Below are positions 1-11,470 of a DNA stretch of 64,000 nucleotides, piece after piece. Source of the stretch: Fomitopsis serialis (taxonomy: Eukaryota > Basidiomycota > Agaricomycetes > Polyporales > Fomitopsidaceae); contig NW_025955006.1 in NCBI RefSeq assembly GCF_022376445.1, positions 124,001-188,000 of the forward strand, written 5' to 3'. Positions within the stretch are counted from its first letter, which is position 1. Each line of letters opens with the position of its first letter. The notes below the pieces were generated by a model, which was given only the letters and a program-made list of their open reading frames with translations, made no database searches and was not told where the DNA came from. The position numbers and the translations under genes are program-made.

Positions 1-46
1 GTACACCAAGTCAGCCTTGTACTCGCAGTCCTGATGGATATTCTAG

Positions 47-1070
47 TCATCCTGCCCAACGCGCCCGCTGCCGAGTCGATGGGTCCAGCAGAAGTGGAGA
101 AACGGACTATGTCATTCAACGCCCGGAGGGCGCTCCTTCGCTCCAATCCATCTCTATACGTGTCGAAGACGCGGTTGAGCATCCGACAACTGCCCCTCTT
201 CGCGACCGAGCGCATGCTCAAGAGACTCGCTGTGCACGCTGTTCGTGCTTTCGAGAAGGAAGTCAAGGAGGGAGCGCGGGAACCATTGACTGCCGACGAG
301 TTGGCTGAGTCCGTCGCACCCACGAACGAGGACGAGGCCATCAAGGCCGAAGACGACGATGGCGTCGCGCAGACGAATACGTCGAAAGGGAAGGGGAAGG
401 GGAAGGACCATAAGGCTGGTCGCGATACAGGTGTCAAGCAAGCCAAGATTGTGCGTCAGGCAGACCGTGTCGACCCCGTAACCGGCAAAGGACGTAGCCG
501 AGGCTATGGCTTCTTGGAGATGGCGAAGCATGCAGATGCTCTGCGAGTTCTCAGGTGGGCCAACAATAGCACAAAAGTCGGCCGGATGTTCGACGAGTGG
601 TGGAAAGCCGAACTGGAAGATCTGGTCAAGATCGAGAAGAAGAAGCCGCAGAAGGATGAAGCGCGATTGAAGCGGTTGAGAGATGAGTTGGAAAAGGGCG
701 CACCCGTCAAGAGCAGAGGGTCCCTCATTGTCGAGTTCTCGATTGAGAACGTACAGGTCGTTCAACGACGAGCTACCCAGCAACGCGACAAGCAATCTGT
801 ATGTTGTTCATCCTACTGAGAAGCGCATGATGTTCACACTTCGTCTAGGAACATAGCACCTCGAAACCGCCCCAACGCAGAGCATCGATTCCAGCTGTGA
901 AGGCAGAAGAGAGTCAGGAGCGACCAAGCAAGAAGCGACGTCTGTCAGACTTGTCGCGGACACAAGAGAAGGGGCATGATGCGAATCAAGCCTCCAAGGC
1001 AGGTAAACAGATTGGCTCTCTAATAGGTAGAAAACGCAAAGAGAAGATGTCCAAGCGGAGTGCTGCTTGA
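47..1070 (+). CDS. NOP4: NOP4/RBM28-like RNA-binding protein, 3' part
   Basis: Partial gene cut by the window edge. The window seems to open inside an intron: GTACAC at base 1, a CTGAT branch-like site near 31, TTCTAG ending at 46. Coding then runs 47-798, intron 799-848 (GTATGT...CTAG), last exon 849-1070 ending TGA. The visible protein has the stretch SLYVSKTRLSIRQLPLFATE and, further on, GKGRSRGYGFLEMAKHADAL, which are typical of the last RRM region of Nop4/RBM28, followed by a Lys/Arg-rich tail (KKRRLSDL, GRKRKEKMSKRSAA). Members of this family are nucleolar proteins needed for 27S pre-rRNA processing and 60S subunit assembly. The two exons join in phase 0 without a stop. Upstream RRMs lie outside the window. 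Family assignment is confident; the first splice acceptor is less so. Confidence 0.85.
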
Positions 1071-1294
1071 ACCAACTATGTTATTTTCGGTTCTTGCCTT
1101 CTGTTATCGGTGCATAAATACTGGCTTCCATGCAAATCACAAACGTTTGTGGCGAGCGCACTGTCCGGGTGATTTGACAGTGCGCGTCCGGTGAGGAATC
1201 GGACTCTTGCCGCCCGTCGTCTAGGAGATCCTCATTCGACTGTTTCTGTGAGTGAGGAGTCGCCGCCCGGGTACTGTAGCATCTGTATCGACGG

Positions 1295-3332
1295 TTAATT
1301 AGCATTGAGTAGGGTGATTTGTGTATCTGGACCTACTGAGGTCTTCGGCAGAGGTTCTCCATCGACCAACTGGTCGACAGTCGTCTGAACGGTGACTTGA
1401 ATGTCCTGTCTCGGAAAGTAATCTATCCTGTGAGGATGCACTGACGACGTGAAGTCACTCACCCTTCCACACCTTCTATCCGTGTTCACCTTCCCGCTGA
1501 GGAGCTTGGCTACCGATCCCGCTACAGAAATGATTCCTTCTCCGCGAAGCTCGTCATTGGCTCGGAGGCCACGCCTGGCGTTGAGAGTGGCTAAAAGGGC
1601 GTTCAAAGAGACTGTGGCAGTACTTAGCATAGCGCATCGCTCCTTATCATCGCTCACCTTTAGACAGCACTGAATACAGCGCAATATATATGCTGTTGTG
1701 CGTCATGGCTGCGTACTGAATGCAGAATGATCAACAGGTTGGCGTTTGACAAGAATAACATTATCTTACTGTAACAAGGCAGATCAGAGCGCATATGCTA
1801 GCATACGAATAGGCTGTGAGTTCGGCTCCCACATCGAATCAGCGTTACAGACCTCGTCGTGGCACCAGTTTCGACGCTATAAGCAATCAGCGTGCGCACA
1901 ACGAAAGTAGTCCTGGAGCTGGCGAAGCAACTTGATGGGTCAATCACAAATACAATCAGTAAACGGCACATACTTGGAAGCAGCCCTTAGATGTTTTTTC
2001 AGGATGATGTACAAAGACATTGCTATCAGAATGTTTCCGCATAGACAGTCGACGAGGCCCGCATAGATCAAGCCCTGCGGATGGAATTGGTTCAGTATAA
2101 TGTACCTTCATTGATAAAGGAACCGACCGATAAGGTTTTGCTCCTGAATGCATCGATTGTTTGGATGGAGGTACTGTTTGTATACGTCAGAGATGGATAG
2201 CGCTTGCGAAGTAGCGGGTAACAGTACTTACGTCTTAGCCACGAGGCCTGGGTTACATGTGGCACGAACATCAGCATCAAGACGATGAGCATTCCCGGCA
2301 TACGTACCGCAGTTCAGTGCTGATTATACCAATGAATGAGCTCCCGCCTGCTGTAAGTAGTGAATATGAAGAACGTACCAAAGACTGTGATGCTGTTGAA
2401 GCACTAACGACATAAAGATGATAAAGCATACGCAGCATTAGATGCCATTGAAGCTTACTAGTGCTACGGCGAGAGCCGCGTTTCGCTCGCTCACTGTCCA
2501 ACGGTGAACGACATTGAGTGGTATCGGATAGCAAGTATGCGTACTCACACTTCCAGATACGATAGCAAAACAAGCTGAAAATAAGGCAACATTACGAATC
2601 ACGCAAGTCCTCATGCACGTAGTATACGTTACCTTCGTACAATGAAGTCGCTCAATCCCTGTAAATTATCAATTGACGATTTGACGAGAACAGATGAGTG
2701 GACCTCACAGTCAAGAAAATTATTGCCTAATAGATAGTCAGTAGCATGATCTACGCCTTCGAGAAGAGCCAAAATGGGAGCATACGGGAAAACACCTGAA
2801 TTTGGCATGAGATACATCTTGAGAGCCACCGATCTACATACTCACCACAGGATTTTACCGAGTGCCGCAAAGTCGCCGACATCTGTGACGGCGTAGCTAT
2901 AGGTAAGATGACTGAAGAATGAGAGTTGCAGAGTATCAATGATCCTTTCATCCAGTCAGTCCAAGTTCTATCCACAAAGACGACGGTGCCTCGCCACTCA
3001 CCAGCACAACGACAACTGCGAATGGACAGGGAGCTGAGTGGCTTAAACATTCTCAAGGTCGTATATTCTCACCAAAATACCCAACATGATACTGTCCGAA
3101 CTGCGAGACATCAAATAGTTGTATGTCTGCACTGTAGTCACGCCGAATAATCTGATGAGTAGCATAAGGACGAGCGCGCGGTATTCGAATGGATCTCTCA
3201 CACAGCATCCGCGAGATTTCCTGAGTCAATAAGGGCCAATAAACAGTCACGCACTTCAAGTACAGACAAGCACTTACCTATGAGAAATGTGCCCAAGTTG
3301 GCTCGCGCATCATCAGCGACGGGGGTAGACAT
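1295..3332 (-). CDS. DUF6534-type multi-pass membrane protein (gene A)
   Basis: A many-exon gene on the minus strand. The start exon at 3332 reads MSTPVADDARANLGTFLIG, the usual N-terminus of the family. Later exons give FGVTTVQTYNYL (about 3060-3130), WIIDTLQLSFFSHLTYSYAV (about 2870-2945), SLFCYRIWK (about 2550-2570), a helix ending NILIAMSLYIILKKH (about 1980-2080), RTLIAYSVETGATT (about 1850-1900), IYIALYSVLSK and finally SLNALLATLNARRGLR (about 1560-1610), the family signature after the last membrane segment. DUF6534 proteins are about 330 aa with around seven membrane helices; their function is unknown. Splice sites can be matched exon by exon to gene E at 58 kb, so both look intact. 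The true 3' end is uncertain: the last open frame runs to 1295, but a GTGAGT near 1460 may remove part of the tail. Confidence 0.75.
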
Positions 3333-4279
3333 GCCGGACCTTAGCTGGTACTACGCGGGGAGCAAAGTCGCTAGATTGCAGCGTAGCTGCCCCTCTCGAG
3401 GGCTCATATACTTGTCTGAGTTCGTATAGAGTACGGCTTCGATAGATTGAGTTGGTCACTGGCAGACCATCTTGGTGCCAACTGCCAAACATGCAGAAGT
3501 CAGTGGTATAGGATCCATCTCGGGTCATACCGTAAACCGGTACAGATGTATGATAGTCGATAGGCCCCGTTGCGATACAGAAACTGAACATCGCCATAGA
3601 CTAAGTCAGTACTTGTCTCCGGTACATGACGATGGGAGTTAGCAGCGAAGAATGGGGGATGAAGTGAGCGGTATCATACGGCGACCTCGAACAACGAGCG
3701 GATTTGGAGCGGATGTTCCGGTGCCCTGTAACGTGGGGAAGCATACATCCATCATGTTCTAGAAAGGAATTTGAAGCAGTGCCTCTTGCTCGAACTCGGA
3801 TGGCGATAGCAAATGGCAGATTGCTATCACTGTACAAAAAGGCACCCTCATCAGCCCTCATCCTGAGGACTGGGAGGAGGCGCCCGGCGGTGATACATAC
3901 TACGAGACGAATGGGCCTCGCGCTTTGATTTATGTTAAGTCCTGAAATCTGGAGAGAATCGATCATTGACGCGACAGAATAATATTACTTCGCACCTTGT
4001 CACGGCCTCGTTGAACGGGCTTTGCGCTACTAGTACTTGAAGCAACGGGTCGTCACCATGTTCGAGGCCTCACAAATTGCTACCACTGCAGGTGAGCCTG
4101 AGACGCAACTGCTGCACCGAATCTGTACAAACTGAACAAATACATACCCAAACCCGTGGATAGTTCGACCTTGAGATACATAGTACAGGTCTGTTGATGA
4201 TCGATGAGTACTGAGTACTTGAGTATCGACCACTGGCAATTGCGGGAAATCCGTCTCACCGAGGCGGCGCTAAGTAAGG

Positions 4280-4316
<37 letters not shown>

Positions 4317-4470
4317 GTGGTTAGTAGTATACTAGTTACTTGTAAGTAAGAGCGTTTCAAGAAACCGTTACCGCGGGTTGACCAGCTAAATCCTGGTCCC
4401 CCTCCTCCTGGTCCTCCTTAACCGCTCCGACCACCGTCATTCCTTACCTTCGCTTCTTGTAAATGTTGCA
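3333..4470. other. Intergenic region between gene A and kinase
   Basis: No supportable gene. This 1.1-kb stretch separates the divergent gene A (-) and the kinase (+) and must hold both promoters. It contains a GTAA/AAGT microsatellite at about 4271-4316 and a pyrimidine-rich stretch just before the kinase start. A 5-codon upstream reading frame (ATG at 4463, stop at 4480) overlaps the proposed kinase ATG in another frame. Open frames at 3313-3597 and 3601-3966 have no recognisable protein features. Confidence 0.5.
4271..4316. repeat. GTAA tetranucleotide microsatellite
   Basis: About eleven near-perfect AAGT/GTAA units in a row, interrupted once near the 5' side (AAGGAAGT). It lies about 150-200 bp upstream of the kinase ATG. 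A slippage-prone simple repeat; any effect on transcription is not visible from sequence. Confidence 0.9.
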
Positions 4471-7400
4471 ATGGCTATGAACGGCCACAAGCATTCGACC
4501 TCGGTGTCGCAAACTCAGAACTACAAAGCTCAGCTCGCCAACGCCTATAATGAACTTGGGAAGGAGCTTTCGTCTCAGAAGATCAGGGTCGTCGGGAACT
4601 ACACCCTAGGGAAGGTCATCGGTGAAGGTGTGTAGTAGGCGTGTTGCTTATGTGGTTCTATACCTACGGAAATTGTAGGCACGTACGGTAAGGTGCGCCT
4701 CGGAGTGCACCGCTTGACCGGAATCCGTGTCGCCATCAAACAGATCCCGAAAGCAATGTCCGCCTCTTTGACCAGGGAAATACACCACCATCGCCAGCTT
4801 CACCACCCCCATATCACACAACTGTACGAAGTCATTGCGACCGAGTCCAACATCTGGCTCGTCACCGAGCTCTGTTCCGGCGGCGAGCTATTCGATTACC
4901 TCGCGGAGAAGGGGAGACTCAACGAGGAGGAGACGCGCGTTATATTCGGGCAGCTGTGCCTCGCGGTCGCCTACGTGCACTCGAAGGGCATCATACATCG
5001 TGATCTCAAGCTGGAGAACGTGCTGCTTGACGAGCGCTGCCGTGTGAAGCTCGGGGACTTTGGCTTTACGCGCGAGTTCGAGCGCGGTGTACTGCTCGAG
5101 ACGTTCTGCGGAACAACGGGCTATGCATCGCCGGAGATGCTCATGGCGAAGAAGTACCTCGGACCGGAGGTCGACGTCTGGTCTCTAGGTGTGATACTGT
5201 ACACCCTCCTGACCGGCACATTACCCTTCGATGACGATAACGAGGACATCATGAAAGAGAAGGTTATTCGAGGGGAGTTTGAGGACCCGGAATGGCTTTC
5301 CGAAGGTGCGTGTGCGCTCCCTGAACGTTCCGCAGTACATAGTGCTCACCCTGCACAGAATCCCGCGACTTGCTCCAGTCGATCCTACAGACCGACCCCG
5401 ACAAGCGCCCGACGATCGCCCAGATACTCGCCCATTCCTGGTTCACGCAGGGTGCTGTCGATCCAGCGGCCTCGCAGGTCAGCCTCGCCATCCCGTCGCG
5501 GCCAGCATCTGCTCCCCTCGTCCGACCACCCTCTCAGCTGAACACAACTGTTTCCGGGTCCACCTATCACTCCGCCTCTTCGGAATTCCCTACGACGACC
5601 CCAAATGACTCGGCGACTGACCTGTTCTCCCAGGACGCCGAGACCCCTCGGAAGAGCGCTGACGTCCGAGATGTCGATCAATCCCTCGACGACAGCATGG
5701 AGCAGACGCCGTCCCGCCCTGATATGCGGAGACACGGATCCAGTGTCATGTCGAGGTCCTCCAAGACACCGCCAGTCCTTCCTACTCGAACACCAGCGCG
5801 AACGAAGCGACGCTCAGTATCATCAACGCTTTCCGATCCCACCACGCCGACATTTGACAGATCGTCTGCGCCTGTTCTCCCTCAGGACTTCTCTTCCGTA
5901 CTCAACACACCAGCTCCTATCATCTTCTCGACGCCGCTAGAGCGCGACCTGCTCAACTCCATGAGCGTGCTGGGACTTGACACCGGCCAGATCGTGCACT
6001 CAGTCTTGAGTGACGCGTGCGATGCTACGGGTGCGCTTTGGTGGATGCTGAAGCGTAAGACGGAAAGGCGTGTCCTCGAGGAAGGAACGAAACCGGAGCT
6101 TGTTGAGTCACCAGACGAGGTAAAGCACAAAGAGGACACACAGCTTGGACTGCAGGAGGAACGACGGAAACAGGACAGGTCGAAAGACAAGGACAGTATC
6201 GAGCGCCGCTCGCACGAAACACCGACGAGGGGCACCATTCCAGCTGCACTCACCCAGGCAATGTCCGCTCCCGAACTGCAGCTCATACCTCCGACACCTA
6301 TTGCCGCTACGGCAGTTCGTCCGAAGACGCCTCCTCGAGCGAAGTCGCCTACCAACGCACTCCTGTCGCCATCACCGTCTATGGCAGATATCTCCATCCG
6401 TTCCGGCCCATCTACTCCTGGAAGTAGCATGAAGGACAAGGACAAGGACCAGGGGTCGAAGGGCAGGAAGACGCGCTCGGGCAGTGTGAGCATCATGCAA
6501 CGCGCGACGACCGCGCTCGAGGCAGCTGGGCTCGTGCGGAAAAAGTCCTCAGAGGCTGTGCGAGATAGTGGGGACAAGCGGCCGGGCATTGGGGAAGAGC
6601 CCAGGGCTTCGCACGCCAGCACATCGAGCAGGCTGCTGAAGAGCCCGCCTCTGAAGCCCAAGGACGCTGGGGTGCCGACTACGCCTCCGCCGTCTATGAG
6701 TAGCGTGAATGTGCAGGCGGAAACCGGCTCTCCGTGGGTCATGGCTGGCGCCAGATCCTCCCCACCTCCTAATGGCACGGATTCACCGAGAGACACGCTC
6801 TCTGCGTTGCCAAACATTTCGGGGAACAAGGGCGTCGGCGCCCACCGGAATCGTGCAAGCTTGCTATCGGCGTTCCGTATGTGGTTCAAGGAAGACCCAA
6901 AAGGCAAACGCAAGGAGCAGGCGGGGCTTGCCTCCCCAAGCGTGTCTTACAGTCGTCAGCTCAATAGTCCCGGATCTTCCACTCCTGTAACTGGCCGTGG
7001 ACGTGGTGCCGTCAAGCGGCGAGCCAGCGGGAACCGGGGCAAGTTTTCTACTGGGAGGAGTGCGAACAATCGAGCGAAACGAGTATCAGCGTCCTCGCGG
7101 CGGTCGAGCAGTGCCAACTCGAAGCGCTCCTCTGTTCAGTCTGCTCAGTTCCCGTCATTTGACTCACCCGGGTACACCAATGTCTCCAGGCGGAGAAGTG
7201 ACGCAAGTCGACGTTCGTTCGGCAGCCATACGCCGAACTCGGAGCGGGAGGACTACGTCTCGCGACCGTCGTCTGTGCAGAGCTTCATGGGTCACCGGCA
7301 TCGGAAGTCGCCCTCCGCGAGCTCAGCAGGTTCGATGTATCCCGGACGCACAGCTTCACCATTGCCGAAGTATCATCGGAGAGGAGGCTCAGGCTCATCG

Positions 7401-8258
7401 ACCCGTGTCGTCAGACAGGTACACGCGCCGCCACACATAGGGCACCTCCGTTCGAACTCCGCGTCCTCAGCGCACTCGCTGACGTCCTCGCGGCCGGGCT
7501 CGATCTACGAGTTCAGCGAGAACGAGAGCCGGCGGAACAGCTCGCCGCACCGCCCGCTCGGCCGGCGCTCGCTTGAGGAGAATCAGACCCCGCGTCGGTC
7601 GCATGCGCAAACCGCGTTCGTCGCGCGCAAGCGCGAGACACCCTTTGGGCACCCGAACGGCAGCAGTGGCAGCGGTGGGGGTTACCTCTCCTCGCTCGGC
7701 CGCTCGAGTTGGAAGAAGAGCTGGGGGCACGAGCCGCCGGGCTGGCAGACCCGCGCGTCCTACTCCGCGATCGAGGTGCTGGCGATCTCGCCGCCTGTCG
7801 AGGTCGCACAGGGCATCCGGGACGTGTTCTCCGGGCGCGCGTCGCTGACCCTTGGCGACGAGAGCGACTGGGTCGATGAGGACGAGGACGGGCTAGGCTT
7901 CGCGGGCGGGCTGGGACAGATGCCCATCCCCACGAACGTGGGCACGAGCGCGAGTGCACAGACTGCGTATGCGCCGCCGTTCGCACCCCGTGCACCTGAG
8001 GTGCCGATGCTGTCTCCAGCGCCGAGGGGCCATGCGGGGCGCGCGAGCGGGAAGCGCGGGGGTGTAGCGATTGCAATACCGAGTACGAGCGCGCGGGCAC
8101 GGAGCAAGGCGGGGAGGTCGCCGATGGGGCGCACGTCACCCGTGCCCGACTCATCGTTTGAGCAGGCGGAGCAGCAGCGCAGCGGTCGGAGACAGTTGCC
8201 TGCAAGCCGCTCGGGTCCCGCGACGATTCAAGAGGATGACGAGGGCGAAGAGGAGTAA
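4471..8258 (+). CDS. CAMK/CAMKL-type Ser/Thr protein kinase, 1227 aa
   Basis: Three exons: 4471-4627, 4679-5305, 5359-8258; all junctions keep phase and give 1227 aa. The kinase domain covers roughly residues 44-300: glycine loop GEGTYGKV (G51-V58), catalytic Lys73 in VAIK, HRDLKLEN with catalytic Asp161, DFG Asp179, and SPE in place of APE. The C-lobe reads DVWSLGVILYTLLTGTLPF and ends KRPTIAQILAHSWF. This fits the AMPK/Kin4-like CAMKL group. The remaining 900 residues are Ser/Pro/Arg-rich and probably disordered, apart from a short island (LNSMSVLGLDTGQIVHSVLS, then DACDATGALWWMLKRKTERR) near residues 420-465 that looks conserved and may be regulatory. Basic Ser-rich blocks suggest many phosphosites. 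Large minus-strand open frames here are shadows of the biased composition. Subfamily within CAMKL is not certain. Confidence 0.9.
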
Positions 8259-8944
8259 GGACGCTGTGCACCGCTGGCTTCCGGCCTTCGGTCCTCTGTC
8301 GATTGAGGAATCTATTGTTATGGATGTTATGCTCAGTAAGTTATGGGTCGGATTCTCATCCTAGCCGCGGTCGACGGACAGCTGCTTCTGTCTCACTGCG
8401 GTCTGCATTGCAGCTAATTCCACATCTCCACAATCATACTGTACGGTACCCTTTCGTTCGCTTCTATACCCCTCTTGTTGTCGAGTATTACCCCGAATGC
8501 ATGCCTGCGCCTAGACTACCACTAGTGGGCTGGACTTCTTTTTGGCAGTTTATCGACTGCTGCATAGGCTCTCGTATCGTTTGCTATGGTCATCAATGCA
8601 TGCGTTTGTGCGCTCTCCGCACTACATACATAACATGGCGTCTGGGCGGATCTCGGCCGACAAAGGTCTGTCTTGTCATGACTCTGCGGATGCAACGTCA
8701 CCGCCATTTCGCTGGTGTCCCATGCCGGTACTGTATAGCCGACCATCTCATGACGCTTGCAGTGTATCGGCACTCGGATAACGAGAACGAGAAAAGTAGT
8801 CCGCATCAGCCGTACCCAGAAGAAACAGGATTACAGTAGTACGTGCATAGATAAGTACCATGTATACAACAAGACAGACGGAGCATCGAGTCGGGAGGTG
8901 ACAGAACGGTGTCCAGGAGGGCAAGATACGAGAAGGGCCGGCGC
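8259..8944. other. Convergent 3' region between kinase and SNC1
   Basis: Two genes converge here (kinase + and SNC1 -). About 690 bp should hold both 3' UTRs. Nothing else with coding character is visible; the open frame at 8303-8839 has no protein-like composition. Confidence 0.5.
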
Positions 8945-9532
8945 TCAGTGTTTCGTCGCTTTCACGACGGAGACGACGATGATAATGATGATGATGGCAA
9001 TGGCGACGCCGATGATGATGCGCATCTTCATGTCCTTCCACCACATATTCTGAGGATCAAAGTAGGTGAACGTGGCGTTCAGTGTAAGATCACACGGACA
9101 CGGACCTTGCGAACACGGTTGGCCCCCCTGCGGAAGCCTTGTGCGGACACGGCGAGGTTGTCTATGATGGTGCACGGGTCAGCACAGCCCGCATCCGCAG
9201 CGCGCGGGTCCGACTACCCGACGCACGGCGGCCACGACGACGACAAGTACGCACCTGTTTTGTCCTGTAGCTGGTCCAACCGCTCGCCCCGCTCCGCTAC
9301 CTTGGTAATGTTATCGCGCATGATACCAACGGTGTCGTCAATCTGCTGCTGGATAGCAGCCGTCTTGGCGTTGCCTGCGCCCGCGCCGGACGGGTTCGAA
9401 GAAGAGCCGCCACGGGGAAGGTAGGGGTCATATGGTTCAGACCTGTATGCGCATCGCGTCGAAGACACGGCGAGTGAACGAAGAGGCGCGGTTAGAGGAT
9501 GCGCGTGTCATGCTAGGTTGAGATACTGACAT
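8945..9532 (-). CDS. SNC1: Synaptobrevin/R-SNARE, Snc1-like
   Basis: Four exon pieces on the minus strand: 9531-9532 (only A and T of the start codon), 9255-9442, 9106-9161 and 8945-9049, giving 116 aa. The product starts [13 protein letters not shown], has the R-SNARE motif [18 protein letters not shown] with the zero-layer Arg in [19 protein letters not shown], then [10 protein letters not shown], the membrane-proximal MWWKDMKMR and one C-terminal hydrophobic anchor. Snc1/Snc2 proteins sit on post-Golgi vesicles and pair with plasma-membrane t-SNAREs for exocytosis and endocytic recycling. The intron after AT uses GTCAGT at 9530 and the CAG ending at 9443; splicing recreates ATG-TCT-GAA. 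Without it no in-frame ATG precedes the conserved EPYDPY. Length and motif order are normal for the family. Confidence 0.88.
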
Positions 9533-11470
9533 GGCTTTAAAGGGGGATCTGTGATGCCGGACATGCACAGATGAGCATCCAGTTCACCTCGACTAAAGAG
9601 GAGTGCTCACCGTATCAAACGATGTCAAGGATGTTTAGAGCGTCGCACTGCGTCGTCGGTCGTTGGTGGTCGTCGTGAACGGCGAGGCGCGGCTGACGGC
9701 AAGCCGGGTCCTGCCACGGTGCCACCAGCCAAACACGACCAAACAACCCCGGACTGGCAGCACGGACCCGTTTGGTACCTGACCCGCGTACACAAGTCGA
9801 CTCTAACCATGCTGAACCCTGGTCTGTTCCAACATATTTTGACAACGTCTGGCGAGACGAGTCATACAAACAGTTTCGCATAACCGGGAGCGACGTCGAG
9901 GTGGCGTCGGTTTCGACACGCTATTCGCTGCGGGAGTCTACCCGCGGTATACATCGGTGAAAACTGAGAATTCGGTGCGCACCGAACTGGGACCATATCA
10001 TACCACGCCTTCAGCGCATACAGGGAGCGTAGGCATGCATTTCTTTAATCGTGATATTCACGATGTATGTGCACCCGCGGCGTCCTCGTATCACGCCCGT
10101 CGACTCGGACTCTTCACTTGCGGCGAATCAGAAGGCGAATCGTTGCCAGGTAAGTATCCCTTACCTCCGTACTGTGCATAAGTGGGTTTACATTGGAGGA
10201 GGATCCAGCTCATCATGTTGTATGTCAGGTCAGTAGCTGGTCTTTCAACATTCGCATGCGTTGCCGTGAGCTTCGGAGTCTCGTACGCCTTGTTCGGTGA
10301 AGCCTCCTGCTGATCGCCCCGGACTCTGGATCCATCCTGTCTCTAATAGCGATATATTCATTGACGCGGCCTTGCCTTCTACGCCAACGTCGTGGTGTAT
10401 TCAGGAAGATAACCCAAGCGTACATACAAAGTTCGGAACCGACTGTATTGCCTCGCAGTGCTCGTATGGCAGCAATGCACCGCCTACCCACGGTGCCTTC
10501 CTCTCTACAACTCCCGCTGATACATCATATTCTAGTACACTTCGCTCTCTGAAGAAGACTGCTGTGTACGCTCACCAGATGCAAGTCTGCCAAGGTGAGT
10601 TCAAATCGCAATTCTGTGTTGGCTTCCACTAAGTGGCAGGCCGTAACGTGTGTCCGCTGATCTGGAGAACCGGCTGCGAGTCTACAGCCAGGTCGTATCA
10701 GTATGCGTCCACTTCCCAGTCACCTGCTGACCATTTCTATTTGGACGACTCTGAATGTGTTCCCATGCAACCCACATTATGTCAGTCGAGCCGTGGAAGC
10801 GTGTACCGGGCTTGTTGTAGTACAGGCATAGGCTCACCTATCGTGGGAGTGGACCTGTGCCCATTCTTTGTTGGCTATGCACTCTGGTGTTCTCTTCGTG
10901 TGCGCGTGGTTCGGGTCATCCCAAGTCCTACTGCTCGAAGCATAGGGGCGCCTATGCCCGAAGGCGTCCATTGATAGGCACGAGTTCTCTCAGCCTTGTC
11001 CTCCAGCTCGTACGTCTCGACCCTAGCCAGATGACGACGCGATATTAGGTGGGTCAATATCATACGTGTCGGTTTTCCGACTCTAATGCTCATCCAGGAT
11101 ATGACAGTTCCGTCACAGCTATGGTGAGAGCGTCTTGTGCATCGATCAAGCGATGGCGAAGGCCACACCATGGTATCACGAACTCCCGGCGCTATCTCCA
11201 TCTGGCCGTGTTCATTGACATGATGTCGTGAAAATATGACCTGTCTCTTGCTTTACTTCTCCTTATGGGCCGCTTCCCGTTACCGCTCATCACGATTGAA
11301 CCTTGCGTTTTCCAGAGGACCATCTGCTTCCTGCTTCATAGTCGGTTACCATTCGTCAGGCATTACGTGCGGAAGCCGGAGCTATCCTTGCGGCCTCCTG
11401 CCCCCCTATATAGACGGCTTCGCCCTGTCATGTCGTGCACAATCTTCGAACACGGTGTCGCTCTTGCTCC
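9533..11470. other. Gene-poor interval upstream of gene B
   Basis: Nearly 1.9 kb between the divergent SNC1 (-) and DUF6534 gene B (+). No domain is recognisable. A 32-codon hydrophobic frame (ATG about 10216, with SVAGLSTFACVAVSFGVSYA) and short exon-like stretches around 10030-10150 ending in GTAAGT could be remnants of another gene, but I cannot join them into a protein. Confidence 0.35.

Noticed and set aside
5882..6913. 343-aa minus-strand open frame
   Set aside because: Antisense to the kinase tail; its Ser/Leu-rich composition mirrors the sense codons, and no splice or start signals support it.
7513..8271. 252-aa Arg/Ser-rich minus-strand open frame opposite the kinase tail
   Set aside because: Shadow of GC-rich third positions in the kinase tail; no recognisable protein features.
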